NCBI GenBank assembly: GCA_964628465.1
Contig: CAZVOA010000005.1
Location: 1 to 64,000 of the forward strand
DNA from: JAFGPS01 sp964628465
GTDB taxonomy: Bacteria; Planctomycetota; Phycisphaerae; Sedimentisphaerales; Anaerobacaceae
Length of the DNA stretch: 64,000 bases
Direction: 5' to 3'
Both the position numbers and the translations under genes were made by a program. Shown piece by piece: positions 1 through 8,976 of the stretch (position 1 is its first letter; every line of letters starts with the position of its first letter). Under the pieces are notes generated by a model. That model was not told the DNA's origin. It made no database searches and worked only from the letters and a program-made list of their open reading frames with translations.

Positions 1-4
1 AAAA

Positions 5-79
5 TAGCCCCAAGGGGATTCGAACCCCTGTTGCCGGGTTGAAAACCCGGTGTCCTAGGCCTGCCTAGACGATGGGGCC
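5..79 (-). tRNA. tRNA-Glu (anticodon UUC)
   Basis: Read on the minus strand, the 5' end GGCCCCATCGTCTAG is typical of tRNA-Glu. The acceptor arm GGCCCCA pairs with TGGGGCT (one G-U pair) and is followed by discriminator A. The anticodon stem CCGGG/CCCGG closes the loop TTTTCAA, giving anticodon TTC. The T-arm CAGGG-GTTCGAATC-CCCTTG is intact. CCA is not encoded. It lies 6 nt downstream of the ferredoxin stop codon on the same strand and may be co-transcribed with it. Confidence 0.95.
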
Positions 80-85
80 ACAGAA

Positions 86-259
86 CTACTCTAAACTGAT
101 TGCTTCTTCCGGGCAAGCGTCAACGCAAACCCCGCAATCAATACATGCTTCGCTATCAACTTCAGCTTTTTCATCAACCATGCTTATTGCTTCACTTGGA
201 CATTCAGAAACGCAAGTTTCACAACCAGTGCATTTTTCTTTATCAACATTAGCCGGCAT
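86..259 (-). CDS. 2[4Fe-4S] ferredoxin, 57 aa
   Basis: A short frame on the minus strand encodes a complete bacterial 2[4Fe-4S] ferredoxin, a small cytoplasmic electron carrier. It begins MPANVDKEKC and holds two canonical CxxCxxCxxxCP clusters: CTGCETCVSECP near residues 10-21 and CIDCGVCVDACP near residues 39-50. Each is followed by EAIS, the usual pseudo-twofold repeat. A GGATAAGG Shine-Dalgarno lies just upstream of the ATG. The length of 57 aa is normal for clostridial-type ferredoxins. The stop codon is 6 nt from tRNA-Glu. The redox partner cannot be told from the local context. Confidence 0.93.
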   Translation of the reverse strand: MPANVDKEKCTGCETCVSECPSEAISMVDEKAEVDSEACIDCGVCVDACPEEAISLE

Positions 260-418
260 TTACCTTATCCTTTCAATAAAACAAATATTCGTTCTCAACA
301 GAGGATATTCTGTCAAATAAAAACGGAATGTTACACGATTCTAAATATATTACAACCCAATTTTAAAGATTTTTCCAATATTTTTTTAAAACTTTTCATT
401 TTTCTAATAAATTTAATA
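260..418. other. Spacer between TPR gene and ferredoxin
   Basis: AT-rich spacer between two minus-strand genes. It should hold the ferredoxin promoter, but no -35/-10 pair at 16-18 nt spacing stood out. T-rich runs around 370-400 follow the end of the upstream TPR gene but are not preceded by a clear stem. Confidence 0.4.
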
Positions 419-2821
419 CTATTGTTCATTTCCAAAGCGAATTTTTAGTATTTCCGCTGCCGCGATATCTTTCACTAACTGATTCCGGTCATTTTTTGAA
501 ATACTTTCCAAAACCCTTGTAAATTTATCTTTCTGACTTTCTGCGAGCAAATAAACCGCCATCATCCTGACAGGCCAATCAGAATTATATAAATTTTCCG
601 ATAAAGCCTGTACAAGCTCATAATCGAGCGTTAAAGGCATTAACTCAGCCATAGTAAAAACTTTAACCACCCAGCCGCTATTATCTGGATTCCTTAATAA
701 TCCAGACTCAGATACAAGTGATGATTTCAACATAGATTGTATTCCATCAGAAAAAACCACACGATATTCAGTTTTACGACCGGAAAGTGCTTGTTGTTCT
801 TTTAAAAGACTTATAAAAAGCTGCGCAGATTGAGTTTTTTGCGATGCCTGACTGGTAGATATAGAATCGACTAAATTCCTGATGCCATTAGCGGAGATAA
901 CAATTCCGGGTCTCTTTACATTGACTGATACCGGATTAATGCTGGCAAGTCCATTATTTACTCTATCGCCGTTTATATTTACAGGATCAATATACAAAAC
1001 AAATGTTATATTAAGATTTGCCTGCGGATACGCTAACAGCATCTCTCTCAATTCACCTGTAATAAGCCTCAGATTGACAATTTTGCTTTTACCCGGCTCA
1101 ATTACGCCATTACTTTCAATTCTTTTTGATACAAGATTTGAGATTTTTCTGCTCATATCGCCATTAACAATAGCGTCAATTCTGATATTACCTTTAAACA
1201 AACTCTCATCGCTTATAACAAGAGGTTCAGAAGAAGTATTTGTTATTGAAAACGCGCTATCTAATTCACCTCCAAACGATAACTCATTTTTTCTGATATT
1301 CAAGGCGAAAGAAAACATCTTTTCCGGCTTAATGAAATCAGGAACCAATCTGCTCCCGAATATATTATCGATACTCGCCTGAACAAAATCTGTATTTACC
1401 GGAGGAACATATTTTTCACCATTTTTAGATAAAATCTCTTTTGCATGTTCCGCTTCAAACGAACCCGGATCACGTGCGATTGCCCTGTTGAGTCTTTCTA
1501 TACCCTGACTTCCCGAACCCTCTTCCAGAAGGATTTGCGCAAGAGCTAATTCTGATATCTGTGTCGGAGGAAATTGATTGATAATCGACTTAGCAGTACC
1601 GAATTCCTTTTTCTGTGTAAGCGAATAAGCGAGCAGAGAAGCCTCTATGGGAGAACTTGAATTCGCGGCAAAAGCCCTGTTTGCCCATTCCATTGCTTTA
1701 TCTGGTATAGGCAATACAAAACTGTAAAACCACGCAATTTCAGCTTCAGTTATGCCGGGTGACTTTTTACTCAACAGATCGAGAGCCTTATTTTCAGCGT
1801 CCATTATTATTTTTAACGCGACGTTACTCTGGCCGAGTTTGCCTGCCGCCCTTCCGGCGAGGCTTTCAATCCTGATATCAAATTTTCCTGTCTTTCGTAC
1901 AAACTCAGCGATTTCAAGACATTTGCTTTGATGTTTCTGAGAATTATAGCAGTTGATTGACCATGGAACATAAATATCGGCAGGAATATTTTCAGTTGGA
2001 TAAAGATACGCAAATAAATCAAAGCTATATTGATAAGCCATAGCCGCCGAATCATATAACTGAAACTGTTCGAGACTTTGACAAAAAGCAAGCACTGTTT
2101 TAAGGTCTATCGGATTTTCACGTAAATCCAAACGTAAACGTTCAATATATTCCGCCGGACTTATTTTGGATGGCGATAATTCGTATAACCTGCTGAACGC
2201 AATCTTATTATACTTGTTTATCTGATACGCCTGTCTGAAATATTTTTCCGCTTCAACTGCTGAATTAGCCTGAAGTTTAAGCATACCAAAGTTTGTCAGT
2301 AGCTGAGAGGTTATGGCTGGATTTTTATTTTCAAAAAGCCTTATCATTTGTTCAAGAAGTGCTTGTTTCTCGGCAGGCGATTCGGTTTGATTTAGCATAA
2401 ATAAAACAGCATTATACGCAATCTCGAAATCAGCATTTTCATTCACATATTTCTTGAAAAGAGTATTTACCAAAGTTAAATGACTTTGTGCCTTGGAATC
2501 GATTGTCGATGCACGCCTCTCCGGAAACCTGCATATACATTTTAACAATAATGAGCGAACATCAGCATTATTGTCATCAAGATTCATGGCGCCGATTAAA
2601 AATGAAATCGCAAGTTCATTCTCAATATACTGTGTATCATTGGAATTTGCCAAATCATAAGCTATTTCATAAAATTTTTGACTCAGGGATGGTGAGTATA
2701 AAGCAGCGGCGGATACTGAATTCCCTAATGAATTTAACGATGAACGCTCAGCGGCCAATCCTGAACCGCAGAGTAAGGCAAGTAATATTAAAACATATAA
2801 TATTTTATGAATATTTCGCAT
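419..2821 (-). CDS. Secreted TPR-repeat protein of unknown function
   Basis: About 800 aa. The N-terminus MRNIHKILYVLILLALLC, followed by GSGLAAE, is a clear Sec signal peptide. Much of residues 30-480 is helical and TPR-like, for example the EAEKYFRQAYQINKYNKIAF unit and the later EEGSGSQGIERLNRAIARDP unit. Residues 520-690 look like a beta-rich domain, and the last 100 residues (NLYNSDWPVRMMAVYLLAES) resemble a HEAT-type repeat. A GTG codon at 2839 would add six residues before the signal peptide; ATG at 2821 gives a better signal sequence although neither has a convincing Shine-Dalgarno. It is probably periplasmic or surface-associated. I do not recognise a specific family. Confidence 0.75.
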   Translation of the reverse strand: MRNIHKILYVLILLALLCGSGLAAERSSLNSLGNSVSAAALYSPSLSQKFYEIAYDLANSNDTQYIENELAISFLIGAMNLDDNNADVRSLLLKCICRFPERRASTIDSKAQSHLTLVNTLFKKYVNENADFEIAYNAVLFMLNQTESPAEKQALLEQMIRLFENKNPAITSQLLTNFGMLKLQANSAVEAEKYFRQAYQINKYNKIAFSRLYELSPSKISPAEYIERLRLDLRENPIDLKTVLAFCQSLEQFQLYDSAAMAYQYSFDLFAYLYPTENIPADIYVPWSINCYNSQKHQSKCLEIAEFVRKTGKFDIRIESLAGRAAGKLGQSNVALKIIMDAENKALDLLSKKSPGITEAEIAWFYSFVLPIPDKAMEWANRAFAANSSSPIEASLLAYSLTQKKEFGTAKSIINQFPPTQISELALAQILLEEGSGSQGIERLNRAIARDPGSFEAEHAKEILSKNGEKYVPPVNTDFVQASIDNIFGSRLVPDFIKPEKMFSFALNIRKNELSFGGELDSAFSITNTSSEPLVISDESLFKGNIRIDAIVNGDMSRKISNLVSKRIESNGVIEPGKSKIVNLRLITGELREMLLAYPQANLNITFVLYIDPVNINGDRVNNGLASINPVSVNVKRPGIVISANGIRNLVDSISTSQASQKTQSAQLFISLLKEQQALSGRKTEYRVVFSDGIQSMLKSSLVSESGLLRNPDNSGWVVKVFTMAELMPLTLDYELVQALSENLYNSDWPVRMMAVYLLAESQKDKFTRVLESISKNDRNQLVKDIAAAEILKIRFGNEQ

Positions 2822-2973
2822 AGCAAATGCTTTTAGCACTTAGACCGATAAAAGTCAATTTATATTTACAAAAACAATGTATATAGATTTTCTCTAAGCA
2901 TTTATCTATTTATCGTCTTTTCAGGGGCGGCATTTAAGGAAATGCGAAAATTAAGGAACAAAATAAGATATTA

Positions 2974-4557
2974 TCACATCCAGCGGCGTGAAAACAATGA
3001 TAACATTTCATTTCGCAGTTTTTTCGCAGCAAGAATATACACTATAATTGCCGTTGGGATAATTGTAAGCAGTCTTATGCCGTCAAATAATCTGTTGAAA
3101 GGTAAACTCTTCATCGCCAGGAGAATTAAAACGCAAACTAAAGTCATAACAAATGTTCCTGCGAGAGTCTTTATAGTATTTTCGAATAAACCTTCCAATA
3201 TTGCTGACTTCAATTTCTTTTTTAGAATAATTAAGAGAATCACAACCTGGAAATACGAACATACAGCCGTGGAGGTCGCCAGCCCAGCCGTACCAATAAA
3301 CCAAATTAGAGTGAGATTTAATATCACATTAGCAAAAACAGCGATTAATGCGCTTTTTACCGGCGTTTTGGAATCCTGCATCGAATAAAATGTCTTTGCC
3401 AGAATCTGCTGTCCAAAATAGCCGCAAAGACCCAAAGAATAGCAAATTAGTGTCATGGTAACGTTATTAGTATCAACCGCGGTAAATTTGCCGTGCTGAA
3501 AGAGAACGGAAAGAAGAGGCTTTGCAACAATAATCAGACCTGCAGTCGCTGGACAGGCAATAAAGACTGCTCCACGAAGACCTTTGGAAATTGTTTGGAC
3601 AAGCGAATTATAATCCCCTTTTGCGACATCTGCACTCATAACTGGAAATATGGCAGTAGCAAGAGAAATACCCAGCACACCAAATGGAAGCTGGTACAAT
3701 CGCTGAGCGTAGTAAAGATGCGAAACGGAGCCTCGCAGCATCGGATAATGAACATGCTTTCCAAACAATAATAAGAAATCTTCCGGCTTATTACCGGAAA
3801 ACCACCAGGCAATCAGGTCATCGAACAAAGTATTTAATTGCGTTACTCCCAAACCGAGTATCATGGGAAGCATCATATAAAATATTTTTTTATAAGGCTC
3901 AGAATGCACATACCAAGCGAAATTTAATATAACTCCCGCTTTTTTAAGAGGCGGAAGTTGGATATACAATTGAACAAAACCCGCCGCAAGAACGCCGAGA
4001 GAAACTACGACAAGCTGAGTTACGGCTTCTGTTTTCCATATCCATCCTGTCGCGATAATTGTACCAATTATGAAAAAATTTAATACAATCGGCGCCAATG
4101 CGGGCATGGCAAAATGTTTGTGTACATTTAAAATTCCGCCAAGAATTGCCTCCATGCAGATAAATAACATATATGGGAGCATAATCAGGCTCAATGCCAT
4201 TATCAATTCTGAGTCGGATGTTTTTGAAAAATAGCGCATATACAACCACATTCCCAGTTGTCCGACAAGGACAAGCGCCGCGAGGAACATAAACATAACT
4301 GTCACAACAGTATTAAGAAGAGAAGATGCCTGTTTAGGATCCTTGTGAAGCACTTCTGAATAAACAGGAATTAATGACGCTGAAGCCGCTCCTTCACCGA
4401 AAAGCCTCCTGCTGAGATTCGGAATCCTGAACGCTATCAGCCATGCGTCAAGAAATCCTGTCGCTCCGAAAAAATGGCTGTATGCCATATCTCGAAGCAT
4501 TCCAAAAACCCTGCTTAACGCAGTTAATAATGCTATTTGCCTAAATCCTTTTATCAT
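2974..4557 (-). CDS. murJ: Lipid II flippase MurJ (MviN family)
   Basis: Integral membrane protein of about 527 aa that flips lipid II across the cytoplasmic membrane during peptidoglycan synthesis. The N-terminal block LLTALSRVFGMLRD, then FRIPNLSRRLFGEGA and SLIPVYSE, is the MviN/MurJ signature. Around 13-14 hydrophobic segments follow, and GLATSTAVCSYFQ near the C-terminus is typical. The frame is open to 4671, but the ATG at 4557 (MIKGFRQIALLTALSRV) fits the family length and avoids overlapping rodA. It sits downstream of rodA on the same strand with a 73-nt gap, a sensible cell-wall pairing. Confidence 0.93.
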   Translation of the reverse strand: MIKGFRQIALLTALSRVFGMLRDMAYSHFFGATGFLDAWLIAFRIPNLSRRLFGEGAASASLIPVYSEVLHKDPKQASSLLNTVVTVMFMFLAALVLVGQLGMWLYMRYFSKTSDSELIMALSLIMLPYMLFICMEAILGGILNVHKHFAMPALAPIVLNFFIIGTIIATGWIWKTEAVTQLVVVSLGVLAAGFVQLYIQLPPLKKAGVILNFAWYVHSEPYKKIFYMMLPMILGLGVTQLNTLFDDLIAWWFSGNKPEDFLLLFGKHVHYPMLRGSVSHLYYAQRLYQLPFGVLGISLATAIFPVMSADVAKGDYNSLVQTISKGLRGAVFIACPATAGLIIVAKPLLSVLFQHGKFTAVDTNNVTMTLICYSLGLCGYFGQQILAKTFYSMQDSKTPVKSALIAVFANVILNLTLIWFIGTAGLATSTAVCSYFQVVILLIILKKKLKSAILEGLFENTIKTLAGTFVMTLVCVLILLAMKSLPFNRLFDGIRLLTIIPTAIIVYILAAKKLRNEMLSLFSRRWM

Positions 4558-4630
4558 TGTATGTTTTATCAACTCCCGAGAATTGTTTTTATGCTTACCT
4601 GCTGTGATTAGCCAAAATATAATTAGTCCA

Positions 4631-5881
4631 TTAATTCTTTCCTGCCAGAGAAAACGGCCTGCATCTTCCAATATTATTCAACAAACCCACTGCCATCATA
4701 TTTACCATCAGACTCGAACCGCCGTAGCTGACAAATGGCAATGTCAATCCTGTAATCGGCATTATGCCCATAGTCATACCAATATTTTCGACAATCGCGA
4801 CAACAAACATTGTAACGATACCCACCGCTATCAATCTTCCAAATGGGTCTGTATTATTTGACGCGATTTCCAGGCCGCAGGCAATGACAATTATATACAG
4901 ACCAATTAATACCAGGCATCCCCAGAAACCCCATTGCTGCGCGATTATGGAAAAAATAAAATCATTATGCCTTTCGCTGAGAAAATCATATTTAACAAAA
5001 GGCCCTTTTCGGAATCCATAGCCAAAACCGTTATTTATTCCGCCTGATGTGACTGCATATTTCGAGCGAATCAAATGATAGCCCCAGTCATTCCTCCACT
5101 TATTTTGAGTAAATTTCTCTCCTACAAGCAGTTCACCGAACCATTCATGCTTTTCAGCGGCGTTACGTATTTTTTCGCTTTGTAAAAGTACACTGCTTAT
5201 TCTAATTCGTTGATATGTCTGCATTTTAAGCCACATAAAAGGACTTACAAGAGCCGCCAATAAGATAATGATTAATAAATGCTTTACCTTCGCCCCGGCG
5301 ACAAAAAGCATCGTAAATAAAATAGGCATCATCAGCATAACCGTCCCAAGGTCAGGCTCAAGTAAAATCAGCACCATAGGCAATAGAGTTAAAAGGAAAG
5401 GACCCATCAAAGCTCCGAAACGCCTGTAATTGCTCCTGTATCTCAAATACCACGCAAGAGTTATAATATAAACCACCTTGAAAAATTCCGACGGCTGAAT
5501 TCTTGGCAACATAGGATGAAATACAAACCACCGATGAGCAAAAGTTGTGCTTTGAGGAGCGAAAGGCAAAGGAACAACATAACGGCTTATGAGTAAAAGG
5601 ATTAAAGCGATTAACCCTATACCAAAAAGCCAATAACTCATCTCCCCGAGACGCCTGTAATTAATTCGATTAACAAGAAGAAATACGACCAGACCAGCAG
5701 CGGCAAAAACTATTTGCTTTTTGTAATAGACGATTAATTTTTCAGAATGGCTGGATGGACTACGCTCTATTGGATGACCTACGGAATAAATCACGGCCAC
5801 CCCAATGCCAATCAACGCAATTGTTGCCAGCAACAAGCATATCCGTACAAATAATAATCGTCCTTTTAAAAAATTATTCAT
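4631..5881 (-). CDS. rodA: SEDS-family peptidoglycan glycosyltransferase RodA
   Basis: SEDS protein of 416 aa that polymerises lipid II for side-wall elongation, normally with a class B PBP. About ten membrane segments are visible. Signature motifs are RIQPSEFFK, LLEPDLGTVMLM, the large extracytoplasmic loop with ERHNDF (Asp307 matching the conserved SEDS aspartate), and LPFVSYGGSSL near the C-terminus. The pattern fits RodA better than FtsW because of the long loop and the murJ neighbour, but FtsW cannot be excluded by eye. No cognate PBP2, mreB or mreC is in the window. Confidence 0.9.
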   Translation of the reverse strand: MNNFLKGRLLFVRICLLLATIALIGIGVAVIYSVGHPIERSPSSHSEKLIVYYKKQIVFAAAGLVVFLLVNRINYRRLGEMSYWLFGIGLIALILLLISRYVVPLPFAPQSTTFAHRWFVFHPMLPRIQPSEFFKVVYIITLAWYLRYRSNYRRFGALMGPFLLTLLPMVLILLEPDLGTVMLMMPILFTMLFVAGAKVKHLLIIILLAALVSPFMWLKMQTYQRIRISSVLLQSEKIRNAAEKHEWFGELLVGEKFTQNKWRNDWGYHLIRSKYAVTSGGINNGFGYGFRKGPFVKYDFLSERHNDFIFSIIAQQWGFWGCLVLIGLYIIVIACGLEIASNNTDPFGRLIAVGIVTMFVVAIVENIGMTMGIMPITGLTLPFVSYGGSSLMVNMMAVGLLNNIGRCRPFSLAGKN

Positions 5882-6087
5882 AAACTTTGTATTCTATCGC
5901 AAAAATAACAAAATAAATATTCATTTTTTGCAAAATATTACAGGTGTAAATAAGACATGTTTACAAGAAAAGTTTATTGGGATTCCTCGGACTTGGGCCT
6001 GGCCATCTGGCGCAAGCCATCCCGTTGACCTTGTGGAGGCGCGTTTCGTTCAACTACTGTTCTATAACGCTTATTTTATGATGATTT

Positions 6088-6119
6088 GTCATGCTGAGCC
6101 GCAGGCGAAGCATCTGGCT
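6088..6119 (+). repeat. Dispersed repeat of the GTCATGCTGAGC...GAAGCATCTGGC type
   Basis: The 32-nt block starts GTCATGCTGAGCCGCAG and ends GCGAAGCATCTGGCT. A related copy lies in reverse orientation at 39463-39512, where the same outer blocks (GTCATGCTG and GAAGCATCTGGCT) flank a longer middle. The pattern is of a kind commonly seen between genes in environmental bacterial genomes; no function is implied. Confidence 0.65.
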
Positions 6120-6127
6120 CGGTCTGG

Positions 6128-6355
6128 CTATCGATGCCCAGATTCTTCATTGCACTCAGAAAGACGATTTACTGGTTTACCGAAGTTGCTTTCGTTCATA
6201 GGTTTATAGCCGTTCTCTTCGCAGAAGTTTCGGTATGCACTGTACACGTCAGCACAAGGGAGATAATGCGAATCAAGTGCGGGCTGGTAATTATCCATCA
6301 GGTCGTGAATATGTATATCAGGGCTTGGTGTCCTATGTGTCCTAAGAAAATCCTA
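6128..6355 (-). pseudogene. C-terminal fragment of a phage/plasmid-type DNA primase
   Basis: On the minus strand an open stretch of about 75 codons ends at TAG (6128-6130). It reads ...HIHDLMDNYQPALDSHYLPC and then ADVYSAYRNFCEENGYKP followed by MNESNFGKPVNR. The block YxxYRxFCEENGxxPxxxxxFGxxV is the winged-helix tail found at the C-terminus of D5/P4-type phage and plasmid primase-helicases. An in-frame TAG near 6353-6355 cuts it off upstream and no primase or helicase domain remains nearby, so this is a broken remnant of a mobile element. Confidence 0.6.
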
Positions 6356-6567
6356 CTTGTGGTTGTATTCAGAGACAGATTAATATTAATGTAATATTAA
6401 GTAGGAAATTGATAGGGTACATAGGACACGGCGTACAAAAATAGATGATTGTATATGTTTAAACCGAGCATCATACATTTGCTATAATTACGAAAGAAAT
6501 ATTATGAAATATCTTGACTTAATTTCTCTGTATTTGTAACCTATTCCTGTATAGTAGAGATTATCGA

Positions 6568-6843
6568 ATGCGGCCTTTTACATACGAAAAGGCATGCTTG
6601 TGTAAAATGAACGCGAAAACTTTTAGAGAAATAGGTAACAGTGGGAATGTTTATTATTTAATAACTGAGAGGATACTTAAACACGAACATACCGGAAGAC
6701 ATCTTGGCAGTGAGAAGTTTATGTTAAGATTGGAGAAAATGTTAGATATAATGTTAAAACCAAAAGGGCTGGAAGACCGAAGAAAAAGAAAATTAATTAG
6801 TATGGTGTCCCCAGATTACACTAATATTTCAAAGTTGACATGA
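6568..6843 (+). pseudogene. RAYT/IS200-like (Y1_Tnp) transposase C-terminal fragment
   Basis: A 91-codon frame whose second half, LKHEHTGRHLGSEKFMLRLE followed by KMLDIMLKPKG, matches the C-terminal tail typical of REP-associated tyrosine transposases (TGRPLGxExFxxxLExxLgRxLxPxK). The catalytic HUH and tyrosine parts are absent upstream, where only AT-rich non-coding sequence is found. It is most likely a relic of the enzyme that mobilises REP-type palindromes; REP-like hairpins lie about 1 kb downstream. Confidence 0.6.
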
Positions 6844-6954
6844 ATTTCTTAATGATGTACATAAAAGATATATTTTCTAATTGAGTAGTATTTTCAATGA
6901 TTTGAATCTTATTTACTTTATATATTTTTTAAGTATTAAAGGTGTATTAGTAGT

Positions 6955-7473
6955 ATGGAAACAGGATTTATTTTTTGGATTTGGGTAATTATAATAATAG
7001 TCTGTTTACTTTTTTTAATCCAAGGTATAAAGCGTAGAAAATGGTTCCGTATGATTATGTCTGGCTTTATAATGGTTCTTTTCGTTATGATGATATTAAA
7101 TTTTATTTATAGATCGTATATGGCATCGTCTCCAGACTGGATTTATAAACAAGCTTTTGGTATCACACCAGATAATTCTGTGAATATTATTAATGCAAAA
7201 TATGAATTTGGTGCAGATTTTACTGTTATTTTTCTTAAATATGAAATAACCGATGTAAACAATGTAAATATATTAAATGGTGATATTTCTGAAATATCGG
7301 TTTCCGATTATAAAGATGAGATATTATTTATTGAATCTCCAAAATGGTTTAAACCATTAGATGACCCCCAAACAAAATATTTTCAAAATGAACCATTTAG
7401 TTCCCCCAGAGTATTTGTGTCTTTAAGTGAAAAAAATAACTTAATTTATTACTATAGTTCAAAATCAGATTAA
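6955..7473 (+). CDS. Hypothetical membrane protein, 172 aa
   Basis: Two hydrophobic segments lie near residues 5-22 and 31-50 (the second reads SGFIMVLFVMMILNFIY), followed by a soluble domain of about 120 residues containing KYEFGADFTVIFLKYEI and ending KNNLIYYYSSKSD. AAAGGTG lies upstream of the ATG at a usable distance. I recognise no family. It is an orphan in a degraded region between rodA and flhB, is richer in AT than its neighbours, and could be accessory DNA. Confidence 0.6.
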   Translation: METGFIFWIWVIIIIVCLLFLIQGIKRRKWFRMIMSGFIMVLFVMMILNFIYRSYMASSPDWIYKQAFGITPDNSVNIINAKYEFGADFTVIFLKYEITDVNNVNILNGDISEISVSDYKDEILFIESPKWFKPLDDPQTKYFQNEPFSSPRVFVSLSEKNNLIYYYSSKSD

Positions 7474-7876
7474 GCATACTTTAGAAATATTTAGTGTTCT
7501 TTATAAAAAATGCGGCGCATTAACATGCGAAGTGCAACAAAGCCATATTGATTATCACGAGTCAACCGGCAGCACAATAACAATAACTATATCACACAAT
7601 CGGGGACTCTGTCCCCGTTCCCCTGGGATTTTACGCTTTAAGCAAGAAGCATGATAGTGAAGACAAGGCGATGCCGTTATATATTGACATGGACATTGGG
7701 GACAGCCACCGTTATCTGCGAGTGACATTGATTACAGCGTAAAGTGTGGAGCGTATAGTATCTGGATTCCCGCCTTCGCGGGAATGACAGAGTCGAAACC
7801 CTCATGCTTCATCTTGGCCTTAATGGTTTTACATGGATTTTATATAGGGGTAGCCAGTGATTTTTAATGTGTGTAT
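7474..7876. repeat. Repeat-filled spacer downstream of flhB
   Basis: No gene is visible. It contains three hairpin or repeat elements: a perfect 7-bp stem CGGGGAC-TCT-GTCCCCG at 7601-7617 with a partial copy GGGGACAGCC near 7699; a CAGCGTAAAGTG...GCGTATA block at 7735-7757 that matches 49086-49108 in reverse orientation at 19 of 23 positions; and a stem ATTCCCGC-CTTC-GCGGGAAT at 7766-7785. The last could end flhB transcription on the minus strand but lacks a U-tract. Confidence 0.6.
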
Positions 7877-8956
7877 TTATTTTGGTGTTTGTTTTTTCTT
7901 GTTTCTCAGGCGGTAAATCATTGCGAGAATCTGTGCAACAGCTACGTATAAATCTTCCGGAATTTGTCTGCCCGGCTCGACGGAAGCGTAGATTGCCCTT
8001 GTCAGTTCCGGCCTGCTTATAATCGGTACGCCGTAAGCACGTGCAACTTCCCTGATTTTTTCAGCCGTGTGGTCGGCGCCTTTTGCTACAAGAATCGGCG
8101 CTTCCATAGTTTTGGAATCGTAACGTATCGCAACCGCATAATGTGTCGGGTTTACAAGAACGACGGTAGCTTTCGGGACTTCCTGCAACATGCGTTTGAA
8201 CGCGGCCTGGAACTGTATCGTGCGAATGCGTCGTTTGACATCTGGAGAACCTTCTGTTTCCTTGTGGTCTTGCTTGACTTCCTGGCGCGTCATCTTTAAA
8301 TCATCCATGAATTTCCATTTCTGGAACATGCTTTCGGCAAGACTTATTACTAATAAAGCGATTGCAATTCGTATCACAAGGCCAAAAATCAGTTTTGAAG
8401 TGACAGAAAGAATCTGATCCGCATATGCCCATCTAAGCGACGCGAATATATCGAGTTTATCCTTGATATAATACCAGACAATTATCGAAACAAAAACAAG
8501 TTTAAGAATTGATACGAGCAGTTTTACGAGAGACTGCATATTAATCAGTTTGCTGAATCCTTCAATTGGATTGAGCTGATTAAATTTTAATTCGAGTGCC
8601 TTTGGAGCAAAATTAAAGCCGCCCATCAGGATTCCGGCCCCAATTGAGCCAATCATCATGGCCACCAGAATAGGGATCGTTATTATTATCGAATCAGTAA
8701 TTCTTACGCTAAAATAACTCACAAAACTTTGCGTATCCGCAAAAGCGCTATTATCACAATTAAAGCCCAATTCCATCTGATTTTTGAACCAGTTAAACAA
8801 TGACGGACCTGATATAGCTGTCATGGCAATCAAAACAATCAACGTCACAGTCGATGTCAGTTCCTGACTCTGAGGGACCTGCCCCTTGTCTTTCGCCTTC
8901 TTCAACTTACGCGGCGTTGGCTGCTCAGTCCTTTCTGCTGCTGGTTTTTCCGCCAT
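7877..8956 (-). CDS. flhB: Flagellar export switch protein FlhB
   Basis: 359 aa, four N-terminal membrane segments followed by a cytoplasmic autocleavage domain. It switches the flagellar type III export gate from rod/hook to filament substrates. The start MAEKPAAERTEQPTPRKLKK is the FlhB/YscU hallmark, and the autocleavage motif is intact at N269-P270-T271-H272 (VNPTHYAVAIRYD). AGGAAG precedes the ATG. It is the last gene of the flagellar operon; flhA, which often follows, is absent. Confidence 0.96.
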   Translation of the reverse strand: MAEKPAAERTEQPTPRKLKKAKDKGQVPQSQELTSTVTLIVLIAMTAISGPSLFNWFKNQMELGFNCDNSAFADTQSFVSYFSVRITDSIIITIPILVAMMIGSIGAGILMGGFNFAPKALELKFNQLNPIEGFSKLINMQSLVKLLVSILKLVFVSIIVWYYIKDKLDIFASLRWAYADQILSVTSKLIFGLVIRIAIALLVISLAESMFQKWKFMDDLKMTRQEVKQDHKETEGSPDVKRRIRTIQFQAAFKRMLQEVPKATVVLVNPTHYAVAIRYDSKTMEAPILVAKGADHTAEKIREVARAYGVPIISRPELTRAIYASVEPGRQIPEDLYVAVAQILAMIYRLRNKKKQTPK

Positions 8957-8976
8957 AAATACTTCCTAACACAAAA

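Larger units (their letters stand above)
5882..6954. other. Decayed accessory spacer
   Basis: About 1.07 kb with no intact gene. It holds dispersed-repeat sequence (5975-6125), a primase-like C-terminal fragment on the minus strand, short direct repeats of the type GTGTCCTATGTGTCC near 6329-6343, and a transposase C-terminal fragment on the plus strand. It looks like the remains of one or more mobile-element insertions between rodA and the flagellar cluster. Confidence 0.6.

Noticed and set aside
72..320. 82-aa plus-strand reading frame
   Set aside because: It is antisense to the ferredoxin and tRNA-Glu, has low-complexity Ser/Thr-rich translation and no ribosome site.
882..1382. 166-aa plus-strand reading frame
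   Set aside because: Antisense to the secreted TPR protein; no Shine-Dalgarno and no recognisable features.
2942..3388. 148-aa plus-strand reading frame
   Set aside because: Antisense to the 3' part of murJ, which has clear membrane-helix and family signatures.
5805..6394. Plus-strand frames of 134 and 86 aa
   Set aside because: They run through the rodA start, dispersed repeats and the primase fragment on the other strand; translations are typical of repeat DNA (AEPQAKHLARS).
7766..7785. Rho-independent terminator of flhB
   Set aside because: The stem is good, but no U-tract follows on the minus strand and the sequence is of a common dispersed-repeat type.
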